Position numbers and translations under genes: made by a program. A stretch of DNA of 8,432 bases, taken from the NCBI GenBank assembly GCA_016926925.1, contig JAFGNQ010000074.1:1-8432 (forward strand), read 5' to 3'. This document shows, in pieces, positions 1 to 6,214 of the stretch. This DNA comes from Candidatus Aminicenantota bacterium. GTDB lineage: Bacteria; Acidobacteriota; Aminicenantia; Aminicenantales; Aminicenantaceae. The first letter of the stretch is position 1. Every line of letters begins with the position of its first letter. The notes beneath the pieces were generated by a model. The model saw nothing but the letters and a program-made list of their open reading frames with translations, had not been told where the DNA came from and did no database searches.

Positions 1-6
1 AAGGAG
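1..6 (+). promoter_or_regulatory. Ribosome binding site of the HemL-like gene
   Basis: AAGGAG sits at the very left edge. Two in-frame ATG codons follow, at 8 and 14. The first is one base from the site, which is too close; the second has a normal 7-base spacing. This favours the start at 14. Any promoter lies outside the window. Confidence 0.7.
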
Positions 7-13
7 CATGAAT

Positions 14-1396
14 ATGACTTCCGCTGCAGAAAAAATCAAAAACGATATACTTTTAAAATATCATGAAAGGAATAAAATCTCAAAAAAACACAATGCTAGG
101 GCCAAACGCTTCCTGCCGGGAGGAGATACCCGTAATGTATGTTTTCATCAACCCTATCCGACTTACATCGAAAAGGGCAGCGGCTGCCGTGTTTGGGATG
201 TCGACGGAAACGAATACCTAGATTTCGTCAACAACTACACGGCACTCATCCACGGTCATGCGCATCCAAATATCGTCGAAGCCGTCAAATCCCAGCTAGC
301 AAAAGGCACGATTTTCGGTGCCCCCGCAGAGTGCCAATACAAATTGGCCGAGCATCTTATAGAGCGCATTCCTGCGCTGGATCTCATACGATTTTCCAAT
401 TCAGGAACAGAAGCGACCCTGTTTGCCATGCGTGCCGCCCGGTGTTTCACCGGCAGGGATCTCATTATCAAAATGAACGGGGGCTATCACGGCACGCACG
501 ATTATTCCTGGATCAATGTCATCCATCCCGACATCGGGAATCGAAAGATTCCTCAAACAATACCGGAGTACGGAGTTCCCTCGAGCGTCCTACGGGATAC
601 GCTCATCGCTCACTTCAACGACCTTGCCGGGTTCGAAACACTCCTCAAGAAAAATAATAAAAGGATAGCCGGAGTCATTCTGGCACCTGTTCTCGCTTCG
701 AATACGATTATTGCCCCAATAGAAGGTTATCTCCAGCGCATGAGATCATTGTGCGACAGATACGATATACTGCTCATCTTCGATGAGGTGATCACTCTGC
801 GTCTGAGCCGGGGGGGAATGCAGGAAATTTCCGGTGTTAAACCTGATTTGACGACATTGGGAAAGATAATAGGCGGAGGATTCCCCATAGGCGCTTTCGG
901 AGGGAAAAGAGAAGTGATGGAACAATTCCACCCCGAACACCCGAAAAATGTGATGCATTCAGGCACTTTTAATGGAAACAGCATTTCCATGGCGGCAGGA
1001 TTGGCTGCCTTGAAGATGTTCGATAGGAAGGAAATCAATAGAGTCAATTCCTTAGGGGATCGGCTCAAGGAAGGATTCAAGGCAGCCGTTAAATCCGCGG
1101 GATTTAAATCGAACGTGCTCAATACCGGTTCGTTGGTATCCTTTTTGTGGAGAGATACAAGAATTAGAGATGTTCGGGATGCTGCCCGGGCAATAGAATC
1201 TACCGCAGTATTGAACCGATATCTTCACCTGGAACTGCTCAATCGGGGGATATTCGTTGCGCCGCGGGAATTCTATTCCGTATCCACAGCCATGAGTGAC
1301 AATGAGATCGATCAGGCAGTTGGGATATTCTGGGAAACTCTGGAATATTTAAAGCCTCTCGTTTCCGAGATCCATCCTGATCTCATTGCAAATTAA
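14..1396 (+). CDS. Class III PLP-dependent aminotransferase, HemL-like (glutamate-1-semialdehyde 2,1-aminomutase family)
   Basis: This is a cytoplasmic PLP enzyme of the class III aminotransferase fold, 460 residues from the ATG at 14 (an in-frame ATG at 8 would add two residues but is too close to the ribosome site). Visible landmarks, numbered from the ATG at 14: NSGTEAT near 129-135 for PLP phosphate binding, GGYHG near 156, the cofactor-binding Asp in IFDEVIT near 257, and LGKIIGGG with the Schiff-base Lys at about 284, followed by FPIGAFGGKREVM. The last block is very close to HemL. However, the family's usual EPV stretch reads LAPVLASN near 224-231, so the normal Glu is Ala, and FNGNS replaces the usual HemL sequence near 319. 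This argues for a paralogue acting on another amino substrate rather than the haem-pathway enzyme. It is convergent with the symporter gene, 21 bases apart. Family assignment is firm; substrate is unknown. Confidence 0.9.
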   Translation: MTSAAEKIKNDILLKYHERNKISKKHNARAKRFLPGGDTRNVCFHQPYPTYIEKGSGCRVWDVDGNEYLDFVNNYTALIHGHAHPNIVEAVKSQLAKGTIFGAPAECQYKLAEHLIERIPALDLIRFSNSGTEATLFAMRAARCFTGRDLIIKMNGGYHGTHDYSWINVIHPDIGNRKIPQTIPEYGVPSSVLRDTLIAHFNDLAGFETLLKKNNKRIAGVILAPVLASNTIIAPIEGYLQRMRSLCDRYDILLIFDEVITLRLSRGGMQEISGVKPDLTTLGKIIGGGFPIGAFGGKREVMEQFHPEHPKNVMHSGTFNGNSISMAAGLAALKMFDRKEINRVNSLGDRLKEGFKAAVKSAGFKSNVLNTGSLVSFLWRDTRIRDVRDAARAIESTAVLNRYLHLELLNRGIFVAPREFYSVSTAMSDNEIDQAVGIFWETLEYLKPLVSEIHPDLIAN

Positions 1397-1417
1397 ATTT
1401 CGTGCCCGGAAATGAGA

Positions 1418-2848
1418 CTAGGATTCGTGAAGTTTTTCGATCTCACGCACCATTTCCGGCTGATTCGGCTGACCGAATCTGCTGAAGAACCACATACCGA
1501 AGGCACTGGCGGGTAGAGCCGCTAGTATTGCCGACATTGCAGGCGTACCCGGCATAAACTGCACGGCCGCATAGACGAATGTTCCCAGAAGAAGAGAGGC
1601 CAGCCCTCCCGATACATTGGCTTTCTTCCACCACAACCCCGCTAGCGTGGGGACAAACAGTGCCGCGCTCAATATGCCGATGGCCGCAGAATAGAATTCT
1701 GTAATCAGCTTCGGAGGTGAATAGGCAAAGAGCATCGCAAGAAGCCCAATTATCCAGGCGACGGCCACGGTCATCCATCTCCCCCATTTCCGACTTCTTC
1801 TTTTTTCTATAAAAGGACCCAGCAAATCATGCGAAATGGCGGAAGAGCAGGCTAACAGCAGTGCATCCGTTGTCGACATGACTGCGGCCATGACAGCCGC
1901 CACGGCGAACCCGCGAATAAGAGGGGGAAATTCGGATTCGATCACTTTCAGAAAAATCATGTCCGCATCCTGGAGATTGGAAAAATGCATTCTTCCCACG
2001 GGAACGATGACCAGAACCGCGGCTAAAATCAAAACGCTGTAAAAGATCATTGACAAGTTCATGGAGAGGCGCGCTTCGCGGGAGTTCTTGGCTGTGAAGA
2101 CCCGCATGACAATATGCGGAACGACTGAAATTGCAGTAGCCCATATTAAAAATGAACCGAGGTAGCTTCCCAGGGGCTGAGACATCACTTCTCCGAGTTC
2201 CGGAGCCCCAGCCGTGGCTTTGGCTATAATGGTGACTGGGGAGCCGTCCCGCGACATCAGAGTCAAGGCCGTTCCCAGGACTATTGTCAGCATGAGAAAG
2301 CCCTGCACGACGTCAGTCCAGGTAATGGCAACCATTCCGCCGATCGAGACGTACAGAATGAAAACGATCGCCGCCAGCGTGACCGCTGTATCATAAGGAA
2401 TTCCCAAGAGGACAAAGGCCGTTATTCCTGCCGCTTTCATTTGCGCCACGATATAGGCGGTGAAGCTCACCACTATGAGCACAGGCACGAAATAGCGCAC
2501 AATCGAGTGTGGGTAGCGGAATGTCAGGAAATCCGTAATGGTGAATTTACCGAAATTTCTCAAGGGCCTGGCGATGAGTATGGAGGCGATTGGAAAGCCT
2601 ACGACAGCTCCTGCAAAGAGAGCCAGAGTATAAGGAATTCCTCTTCCGTAGGCCAATCCCATAACGCCGATTACGGAGCCTCCTGAAGCCAACGCCGCCA
2701 TAATGGCCATGGCATTGACGAAAGATCCGATTCGCCGGCCGGCCACCCAGTATTCGTCGTGGGATGTCAAAACCTTACGTGAGGCCAGAATGCCTATTCC
2801 TATACAGACGGCGAGATAGGCCATAACTAAAAAATGTTCGATCGTCAT
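1418..2848 (-). CDS. Sodium:solute symporter (SSS family)
   Basis: An inner-membrane secondary transporter of 476 residues that would couple solute uptake to the sodium gradient. The sequence has about 13 hydrophobic segments, the usual number for the family. GGMVAITWTDVVQGF near 170-184 matches the SSS signature region, and MSTTDALLL near 324-332 matches the segment that supplies Ser/Thr ligands of the conserved sodium site in PutP and vSGLT. An early loop with DEYWVAGRR (31-39) is also typical. The overall look is closest to the pantothenate, acetate or monocarboxylate branch, but the substrate cannot be read from the sequence. Its ATG overlaps the stop of the small upstream membrane gene by 4 bases (ATGA), and the ribosome site is weak, so translational coupling is likely. 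It ends with TAG. It is the last gene of the probable aminotransferase - small protein - symporter operon. Confidence 0.93.
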   Translation of the reverse strand: MTIEHFLVMAYLAVCIGIGILASRKVLTSHDEYWVAGRRIGSFVNAMAIMAALASGGSVIGVMGLAYGRGIPYTLALFAGAVVGFPIASILIARPLRNFGKFTITDFLTFRYPHSIVRYFVPVLIVVSFTAYIVAQMKAAGITAFVLLGIPYDTAVTLAAIVFILYVSIGGMVAITWTDVVQGFLMLTIVLGTALTLMSRDGSPVTIIAKATAGAPELGEVMSQPLGSYLGSFLIWATAISVVPHIVMRVFTAKNSREARLSMNLSMIFYSVLILAAVLVIVPVGRMHFSNLQDADMIFLKVIESEFPPLIRGFAVAAVMAAVMSTTDALLLACSSAISHDLLGPFIEKRRSRKWGRWMTVAVAWIIGLLAMLFAYSPPKLITEFYSAAIGILSAALFVPTLAGLWWKKANVSGGLASLLLGTFVYAAVQFMPGTPAMSAILAALPASAFGMWFFSRFGQPNQPEMVREIEKLHES

Positions 2849-3069
2849 TTCATCCCATCCCGTTTATCTCTTTTTCGTCCCTCAAGAAACACGCGAATAA
2901 GGACATACGTTGGAGACAGCACCATGAGTACGGCCATCAACCAGCCGAACAGAGACATTCCAGCGAAAACGATGCGACGCGACCAGGGCAGGAAAGACAC
3001 TACGGTGAAGGCGACAAGAGCGATCAAAAACAATCGATCGCCTCTTTTCAGTGGGAAAAAATTGGACAT
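2845..3069 (-). CDS. Small two-helix membrane protein, probable symporter accessory subunit
   Basis: A 74-residue protein with two hydrophobic segments, about 13-29 and 34-59, and a strongly basic tail (GRKRDKRDGMK). It begins 20 bases after the aminotransferase stop and ends inside the symporter start codon region (4-base ATGA overlap). Small two-helix proteins encoded just before SSS transporters are a known arrangement: YjcH (DUF485) with ActP, YhdT (DUF997) with PanF, and DUF3311 and DUF4212 proteins. The resemblance here is in size, topology and position; I cannot assign one of these families by sequence. Its ribosome site is poor (only AAGAAAG upstream of the ATG), which again suggests coupling to the upstream gene. 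The likely role is assembly or activity of the symporter (inference). Confidence 0.8.
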   Translation of the reverse strand: MSNFFPLKRGDRLFLIALVAFTVVSFLPWSRRIVFAGMSLFGWLMAVLMVLSPTYVLIRVFLEGRKRDKRDGMK

Positions 3070-3089
3070 GCCGCAAGCTTTCTTAAGAG

Positions 3090-4208
3090 CTATTTTATAA
3101 TATTTTTTATTTCTTCTCCAATTCTATGCAAGCCCTCGTTGAGAAATTCGGGTTCGGCTCCCATCCATATCCGCAAGAATCCTTCCATTCCCAGATGACT
3201 GCCGGGAACGATGAGCGTGCTCTGATTTTTCAATACGGCTTGACAAATCTCATGGCTCGGGATATCAGGTTTGTACTTGACGAAACAAAAGGCTCCAGCC
3301 TGGGGGGAATGATAGGAAAAAAAGTCTCCGAAACTCTCGATCCACAATTTGACTACGGGATAATTGGACTTCAATATTTCCCGCGTTCGCTTGTAGAGTT
3401 TTTCCCTGTTGTCCGGATCGACGGCAGTCCGAGCTACCAAGTCCGAGAGTTTGTTCGGGCCTATGGTTATATAATCATGCTGCGCCCAGCATTCCCCGAC
3501 AAAATCCACAGGTCCGACAATCCATCCGATGCGGATACCAGGTATTCCGAAAGCTTTGGAAAGCCCGCTTGTTACGATAACCCGGTCGCTCATACCCCAG
3601 AAAGTGCGGGTCCGCTCTGGCCGGAGCTCGGCGCCGATGTACACCTCATCCGCAAGAAGGAATGCCCCCACATCTTCACAACGCCGCACGATTCGATCCA
3701 TCGCCTCATCCGATAAAACGGCACCGCTCGGATTATTGGGATTGGAAATATAGACCAGACGTGTTTTTTCATTCACGGCGGCTTCAAACTCCTGCCAGTC
3801 CGGTTCCCATATTTTTGTAAAATCGAGGGAGAATGTATTGATCTTGACTCCCAAGCTTCGGGCCACTCCCCACAACTGCATATAGTTCGGAATTTCCAAG
3901 GCCATCTCATCGCCTTCCTTGAGGGAGACCAGGGCGACGATGTAGTTGGCCTCGGAAGTGCCGTTCGTGACTTCGATATTGTCGACAGAAGCACCGGGAT
4001 AAGCTTTTGTCAGCGATTCTCTGAGCTCAACAGTCCCGTTTGACTGACTGTAGCCAAGGGGAGTATTCAGGACGGAATTCAAATCGAGGCCCATCTCCAT
4101 CAATTCGTTCAGAGTGACCGCTCTGATTCCACTCTCACTCATATCGTAATCTACGATGTTTTCCCATGTGGACTGCATGCGTTCCATTTCAAATTCTTCC
4201 ATTTTCAC
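3090..4208 (-). CDS. Class I/II PLP-dependent aminotransferase
   Basis: A fold-type I aminotransferase of 372 residues from the GTG at 4208. Numbered from that start: NGTSEAN near 82-88, the NPNNPSG loop at 156-162, DEVY at 187-190 (Asp to the pyridine nitrogen, Tyr to the PLP oxygen), SGLSKAFGIPGIRIGW with the Schiff-base Lys at 218, and FLRIWMG with the probable substrate-carboxylate Arg at 346. All key residues are present, so it should be active; the amino donor and acceptor are unknown. The start is set by an AGGAGG site 6 bases upstream of the GTG; the longer reading from an ATG at 4241 would run through that site and begin at the predicted transcription start, so it is unlikely. A second ATG at 4202 is 12 bases from the site and less well placed. 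It heads the probable operon with the small membrane protein and symporter. It ends with TAG. Confidence 0.92.
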   Translation of the reverse strand: MKMEEFEMERMQSTWENIVDYDMSESGIRAVTLNELMEMGLDLNSVLNTPLGYSQSNGTVELRESLTKAYPGASVDNIEVTNGTSEANYIVALVSLKEGDEMALEIPNYMQLWGVARSLGVKINTFSLDFTKIWEPDWQEFEAAVNEKTRLVYISNPNNPSGAVLSDEAMDRIVRRCEDVGAFLLADEVYIGAELRPERTRTFWGMSDRVIVTSGLSKAFGIPGIRIGWIVGPVDFVGECWAQHDYITIGPNKLSDLVARTAVDPDNREKLYKRTREILKSNYPVVKLWIESFGDFFSYHSPQAGAFCFVKYKPDIPSHEICQAVLKNQSTLIVPGSHLGMEGFLRIWMGAEPEFLNEGLHRIGEEIKNIIK

Positions 4209-4214
4209 AGCATA

Positions 4215-4220
4215 CCTCCT
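4215..4220 (-). promoter_or_regulatory. Ribosome binding site deciding the GTG start of the class I/II aminotransferase
   Basis: AGGAGG on the - strand lies 6 bases upstream of the GTG at 4208. It rules out the in-frame ATG at 4241, which lies upstream of the site. Confidence 0.8.
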
Positions 4221-4247
4221 TTCACTTACACAGGGTTTCAAATGCCG

Positions 4248-4276
4248 TTTATATCAAAGTCGAACGGGCCGGTCAA
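4248..4276 (-). promoter_or_regulatory. Sigma70-type promoter of the aminotransferase-symporter operon
   Basis: On the - strand, TTGACC (4276-4271) and TATAAA (4253-4248) are separated by exactly 17 bases. Transcription would start near 4241, leaving a leader of about 33 bases with the AGGAGG site. The promoter lies in the 153-base gap after the amidohydrolase gene, which suggests that the aminotransferase, small membrane protein and symporter form a separate transcription unit. Confidence 0.65.
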
Positions 4277-4281
4277 ACTCT

Positions 4282-4291
4282 GTGATATCAC
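4282..4291. promoter_or_regulatory. Possible operator palindrome upstream of the operon promoter
   Basis: GTGATATCAC is a perfect 10-base palindrome ending 5 bases upstream of the -35 hexamer, centred about 45 bases before the predicted transcription start. It has the TGTGA-type arms seen in Crp/Fnr sites but without their usual central spacing. A regulator-binding role is inferred from position and symmetry only. Confidence 0.3.
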
Positions 4292-4361
4292 GGAACGGAA
4301 GTTAAATCACACTTCTACTCTATTCAATAATCCTATCGCGCATCAGAAGAAACGCAAGGGA

Positions 4362-6074
4362 TCAAAAATCGTCGTCCCGGAATACCTCCCTTCCTTCCAA
4401 AAGAGTGAGCAGAACTTTACACTTGTGGATTTCAGCATGTGGAATCTCAAAAAGATTCTTATTCAGCACTATGATATCCGCGGATTTTCCCGGCACTATC
4501 GAGCCTGTGAGCTCATCCTGATGACAAACATAAGCGCCGTTGATCGTGTATGCGGCCAGGATGATGGGAAGCGTGACGATTTCTTCGGGTATCCAAGATT
4601 TCCCGGTGGTATCATCAAGGCCGCGCCTCGTGACAGCTACCTGAATGGCATCGAGAGGATTCATCGAGGAAACAGACCAGTCGCTGCCAGCGACAATCTT
4701 GGCTCCGCTCTTGACCATGCTTCCGATAGGATAAAGCCAGCGCGACCTCTCGGGCCCGAGAGCCGGTTCCGTGAGTTCGGTGATATAGGTGTCCGCATAA
4801 GCCCAAAGAGGCTGGAAATTGGCTAAAACACCCAGTTCGCTGAACCTGGGGATGTCGTCCGGATTGATGAGTTCCAGATGTGCGATGTGATGGCGGGAGT
4901 CTCGACGGCCGTTTGTCGCTTGAGCTCGCTCAAGGGCATCAAGAGACATGCGGGTAGCCCAGTCTCCGATGGCATGGATGTGAATCTGAAATTTTTCTTT
5001 GTCCAGAGCTGCTGCCAGCCGGTCGAGCTCTTCGGGTTCGATATTTGGAATCCCACGATAACCGGGGCGGTCTAGATAGGGCTCAAGGAGCGTGGCTGTT
5101 TTTGATTCGATCACACCGTCGGCAAAGATTTTTGCGGTCGTTGCCCGAAGGAGCTTTCCTTGATATCGGCGTCTTTTTGTGAGCAAATCCTCTATTTGCG
5201 CCTCTCCTTTTTTGGGATCAACGAATTGAGAAGCAAGAACACGCACCGTCATTTCCCGGCTGCTGTCTAAAGCTGCGTAGGCCTCCAGTATTTTTTCGTC
5301 CGCATTGGCTTCCAGTATGGATGTGATACCGAAGCTGTTGGCCTTGGCTTGGGCGGTTTTGAGCCCCTGAATGTAATCCTCCGTAGAGAGCTCGGGGAGG
5401 TGAAGGGAGATCAATTCCATGGCGCTTTCGCGAAGGGTGCCTGAAGGCTCGTCTGTCTTTTTGTCCCGTTCGATACGGCCCTCTTTCGGATCGGGAGTGT
5501 CCTTTGTAACTCCTGCTATTTTTAGGGCAAGAGAATTCACCCAGGCTGAATGGCCGTCTGCAGCTGAGAAGAATGCAGGTCGATCAGGGATTAAGCGGTC
5601 CAATTGCTCCCGGGTGGGACAAGCATCAGGAAAAAGAGGCAGAGCCCAGCCGCCGCCGACGATCCATGGCTTATCATGATTTTGGGATACGTAGCTTTCG
5701 ATTTTTTTAAATACTTCCTCCCGGGTTTGGAGTTCGCTTAGGTTGCACTGACTGAGTTCGATTCCTCCGCTTACTAAATGGATGTGAGAATCGCAAAAAG
5801 CGGGAAGGACCATTCTTTTATTCAAGTCGATGATTTTTGTATCCGCCTTCCTGAATTTTTCCGCCTCCGAGTCGCTACCGGCATAAAGGATTTTCTCTCC
5901 GCCGACAACCACCGCCTCTACCCATGGATGGGTCTCATCCATGGTGTAGACCGCGCCGTTCTTAAAGATAATATCGGCAGCTTGGGGAACGGATTTTTTT
6001 GGAGAACAAAAGATGAGGCATAGGCACATGAAGCAGAGAAATGACGGAATGAGAATATTTTTTTTGGCTGTCAC
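4362..6074 (-). CDS. Exported amidohydrolase family protein (YtcJ-like, amidohydrolase_3)
   Basis: A metal-dependent hydrolase of 570 residues from a GTG start, with AGGAGG 5 bases upstream. Visible family landmarks: the strand-1 metal motif in CDSHIHL (His 97 and His 99), TAKIFADGVIE with Lys 315 at the usual metal-bridging lysine position, HIHAIGD with His 367, HHIAHLE with His 399, and AGSDW with the catalytic Asp 465. The terminal SADIIVLNKN segment closes the small beta domain typical of the superfamily. Length fits YtcJ-like proteins. The N-terminus has two lysines, a hydrophobic run at about 7-22 and then Cys 23 followed by SPKK, which looks like a lipoprotein signal, though Phe just before the Cys is non-standard. 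It would therefore act outside the cytoplasm. Substrate is unknown; family members hydrolyse N-formyl, amide or cyclic imide bonds. It may be co-transcribed with the MttB-type gene or use a weak promoter of its own. Confidence 0.9.
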   Translation of the reverse strand: MTAKKNILIPSFLCFMCLCLIFCSPKKSVPQAADIIFKNGAVYTMDETHPWVEAVVVGGEKILYAGSDSEAEKFRKADTKIIDLNKRMVLPAFCDSHIHLVSGGIELSQCNLSELQTREEVFKKIESYVSQNHDKPWIVGGGWALPLFPDACPTREQLDRLIPDRPAFFSAADGHSAWVNSLALKIAGVTKDTPDPKEGRIERDKKTDEPSGTLRESAMELISLHLPELSTEDYIQGLKTAQAKANSFGITSILEANADEKILEAYAALDSSREMTVRVLASQFVDPKKGEAQIEDLLTKRRRYQGKLLRATTAKIFADGVIESKTATLLEPYLDRPGYRGIPNIEPEELDRLAAALDKEKFQIHIHAIGDWATRMSLDALERAQATNGRRDSRHHIAHLELINPDDIPRFSELGVLANFQPLWAYADTYITELTEPALGPERSRWLYPIGSMVKSGAKIVAGSDWSVSSMNPLDAIQVAVTRRGLDDTTGKSWIPEEIVTLPIILAAYTINGAYVCHQDELTGSIVPGKSADIIVLNKNLFEIPHAEIHKCKVLLTLLEGREVFRDDDF

Positions 6075-6079
6075 TATTT

Positions 6080-6085
6080 CCTCCT
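6080..6085 (-). promoter_or_regulatory. Ribosome binding site of the amidohydrolase gene
   Basis: AGGAGG on the - strand lies 5 bases before the GTG at 6074. It supports the GTG start, which places a basic and then hydrophobic export signal directly at the N-terminus. Confidence 0.75.
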
Positions 6086-6099
6086 ACTATGTTGAAAGC

Positions 6100-6105
6100 A
6101 TCTTA
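6100..6105 (-). promoter_or_regulatory. Possible extended -10 element before the amidohydrolase gene
   Basis: TGATAAGAT on the - strand contains a TAAGAT -10 hexamer preceded by TG, but no convincing -35 hexamer is found 16-18 bases upstream. A transcript starting near 6093 would have a leader of about 20 bases. The remainder of the 140-base gap between the MttB-type gene and the amidohydrolase shows no clear terminator. Confidence 0.3.
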
Positions 6106-6214
6106 TCACAGGGAAGGCATTTCCATGGGTTTATCGTGGATCTATGAATTTATTTCCCTTGGAATATTCTCGTTAAATAGCGATTGGGAATGATTGAGGA
6201 AACCGGTGTTTGCT

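Noticed and set aside
727..1122. A 131-codon - strand open frame
   Set aside because: Antisense to the HemL-like gene across its PLP-binding region.
1397..1417. Short inverted repeat ATTTC/GAAAT in the convergent gap between the HemL-like gene and the symporter
   Set aside because: Five A/T-rich base pairs with a 7-base loop and no proper T run are too weak to call a bidirectional terminator.
3126..3716. A 196-codon + strand open frame
   Set aside because: It is antisense to the well-supported class I/II aminotransferase and its translation resembles no family.
4313..4356. Imperfect hairpin (ATCC/GGAT and TTGCG/CGCGA arms on the - strand) just after the amidohydrolase stop
   Set aside because: The stem has an internal loop and a G-U pair and no T run follows, so it is not a convincing terminator.
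4242..4826. A 194-codon + strand open frame
   Set aside because: Mostly antisense to the 3' end of the amidohydrolase gene; it starts on the predicted transcription start of the opposite operon and has no good ribosome site.
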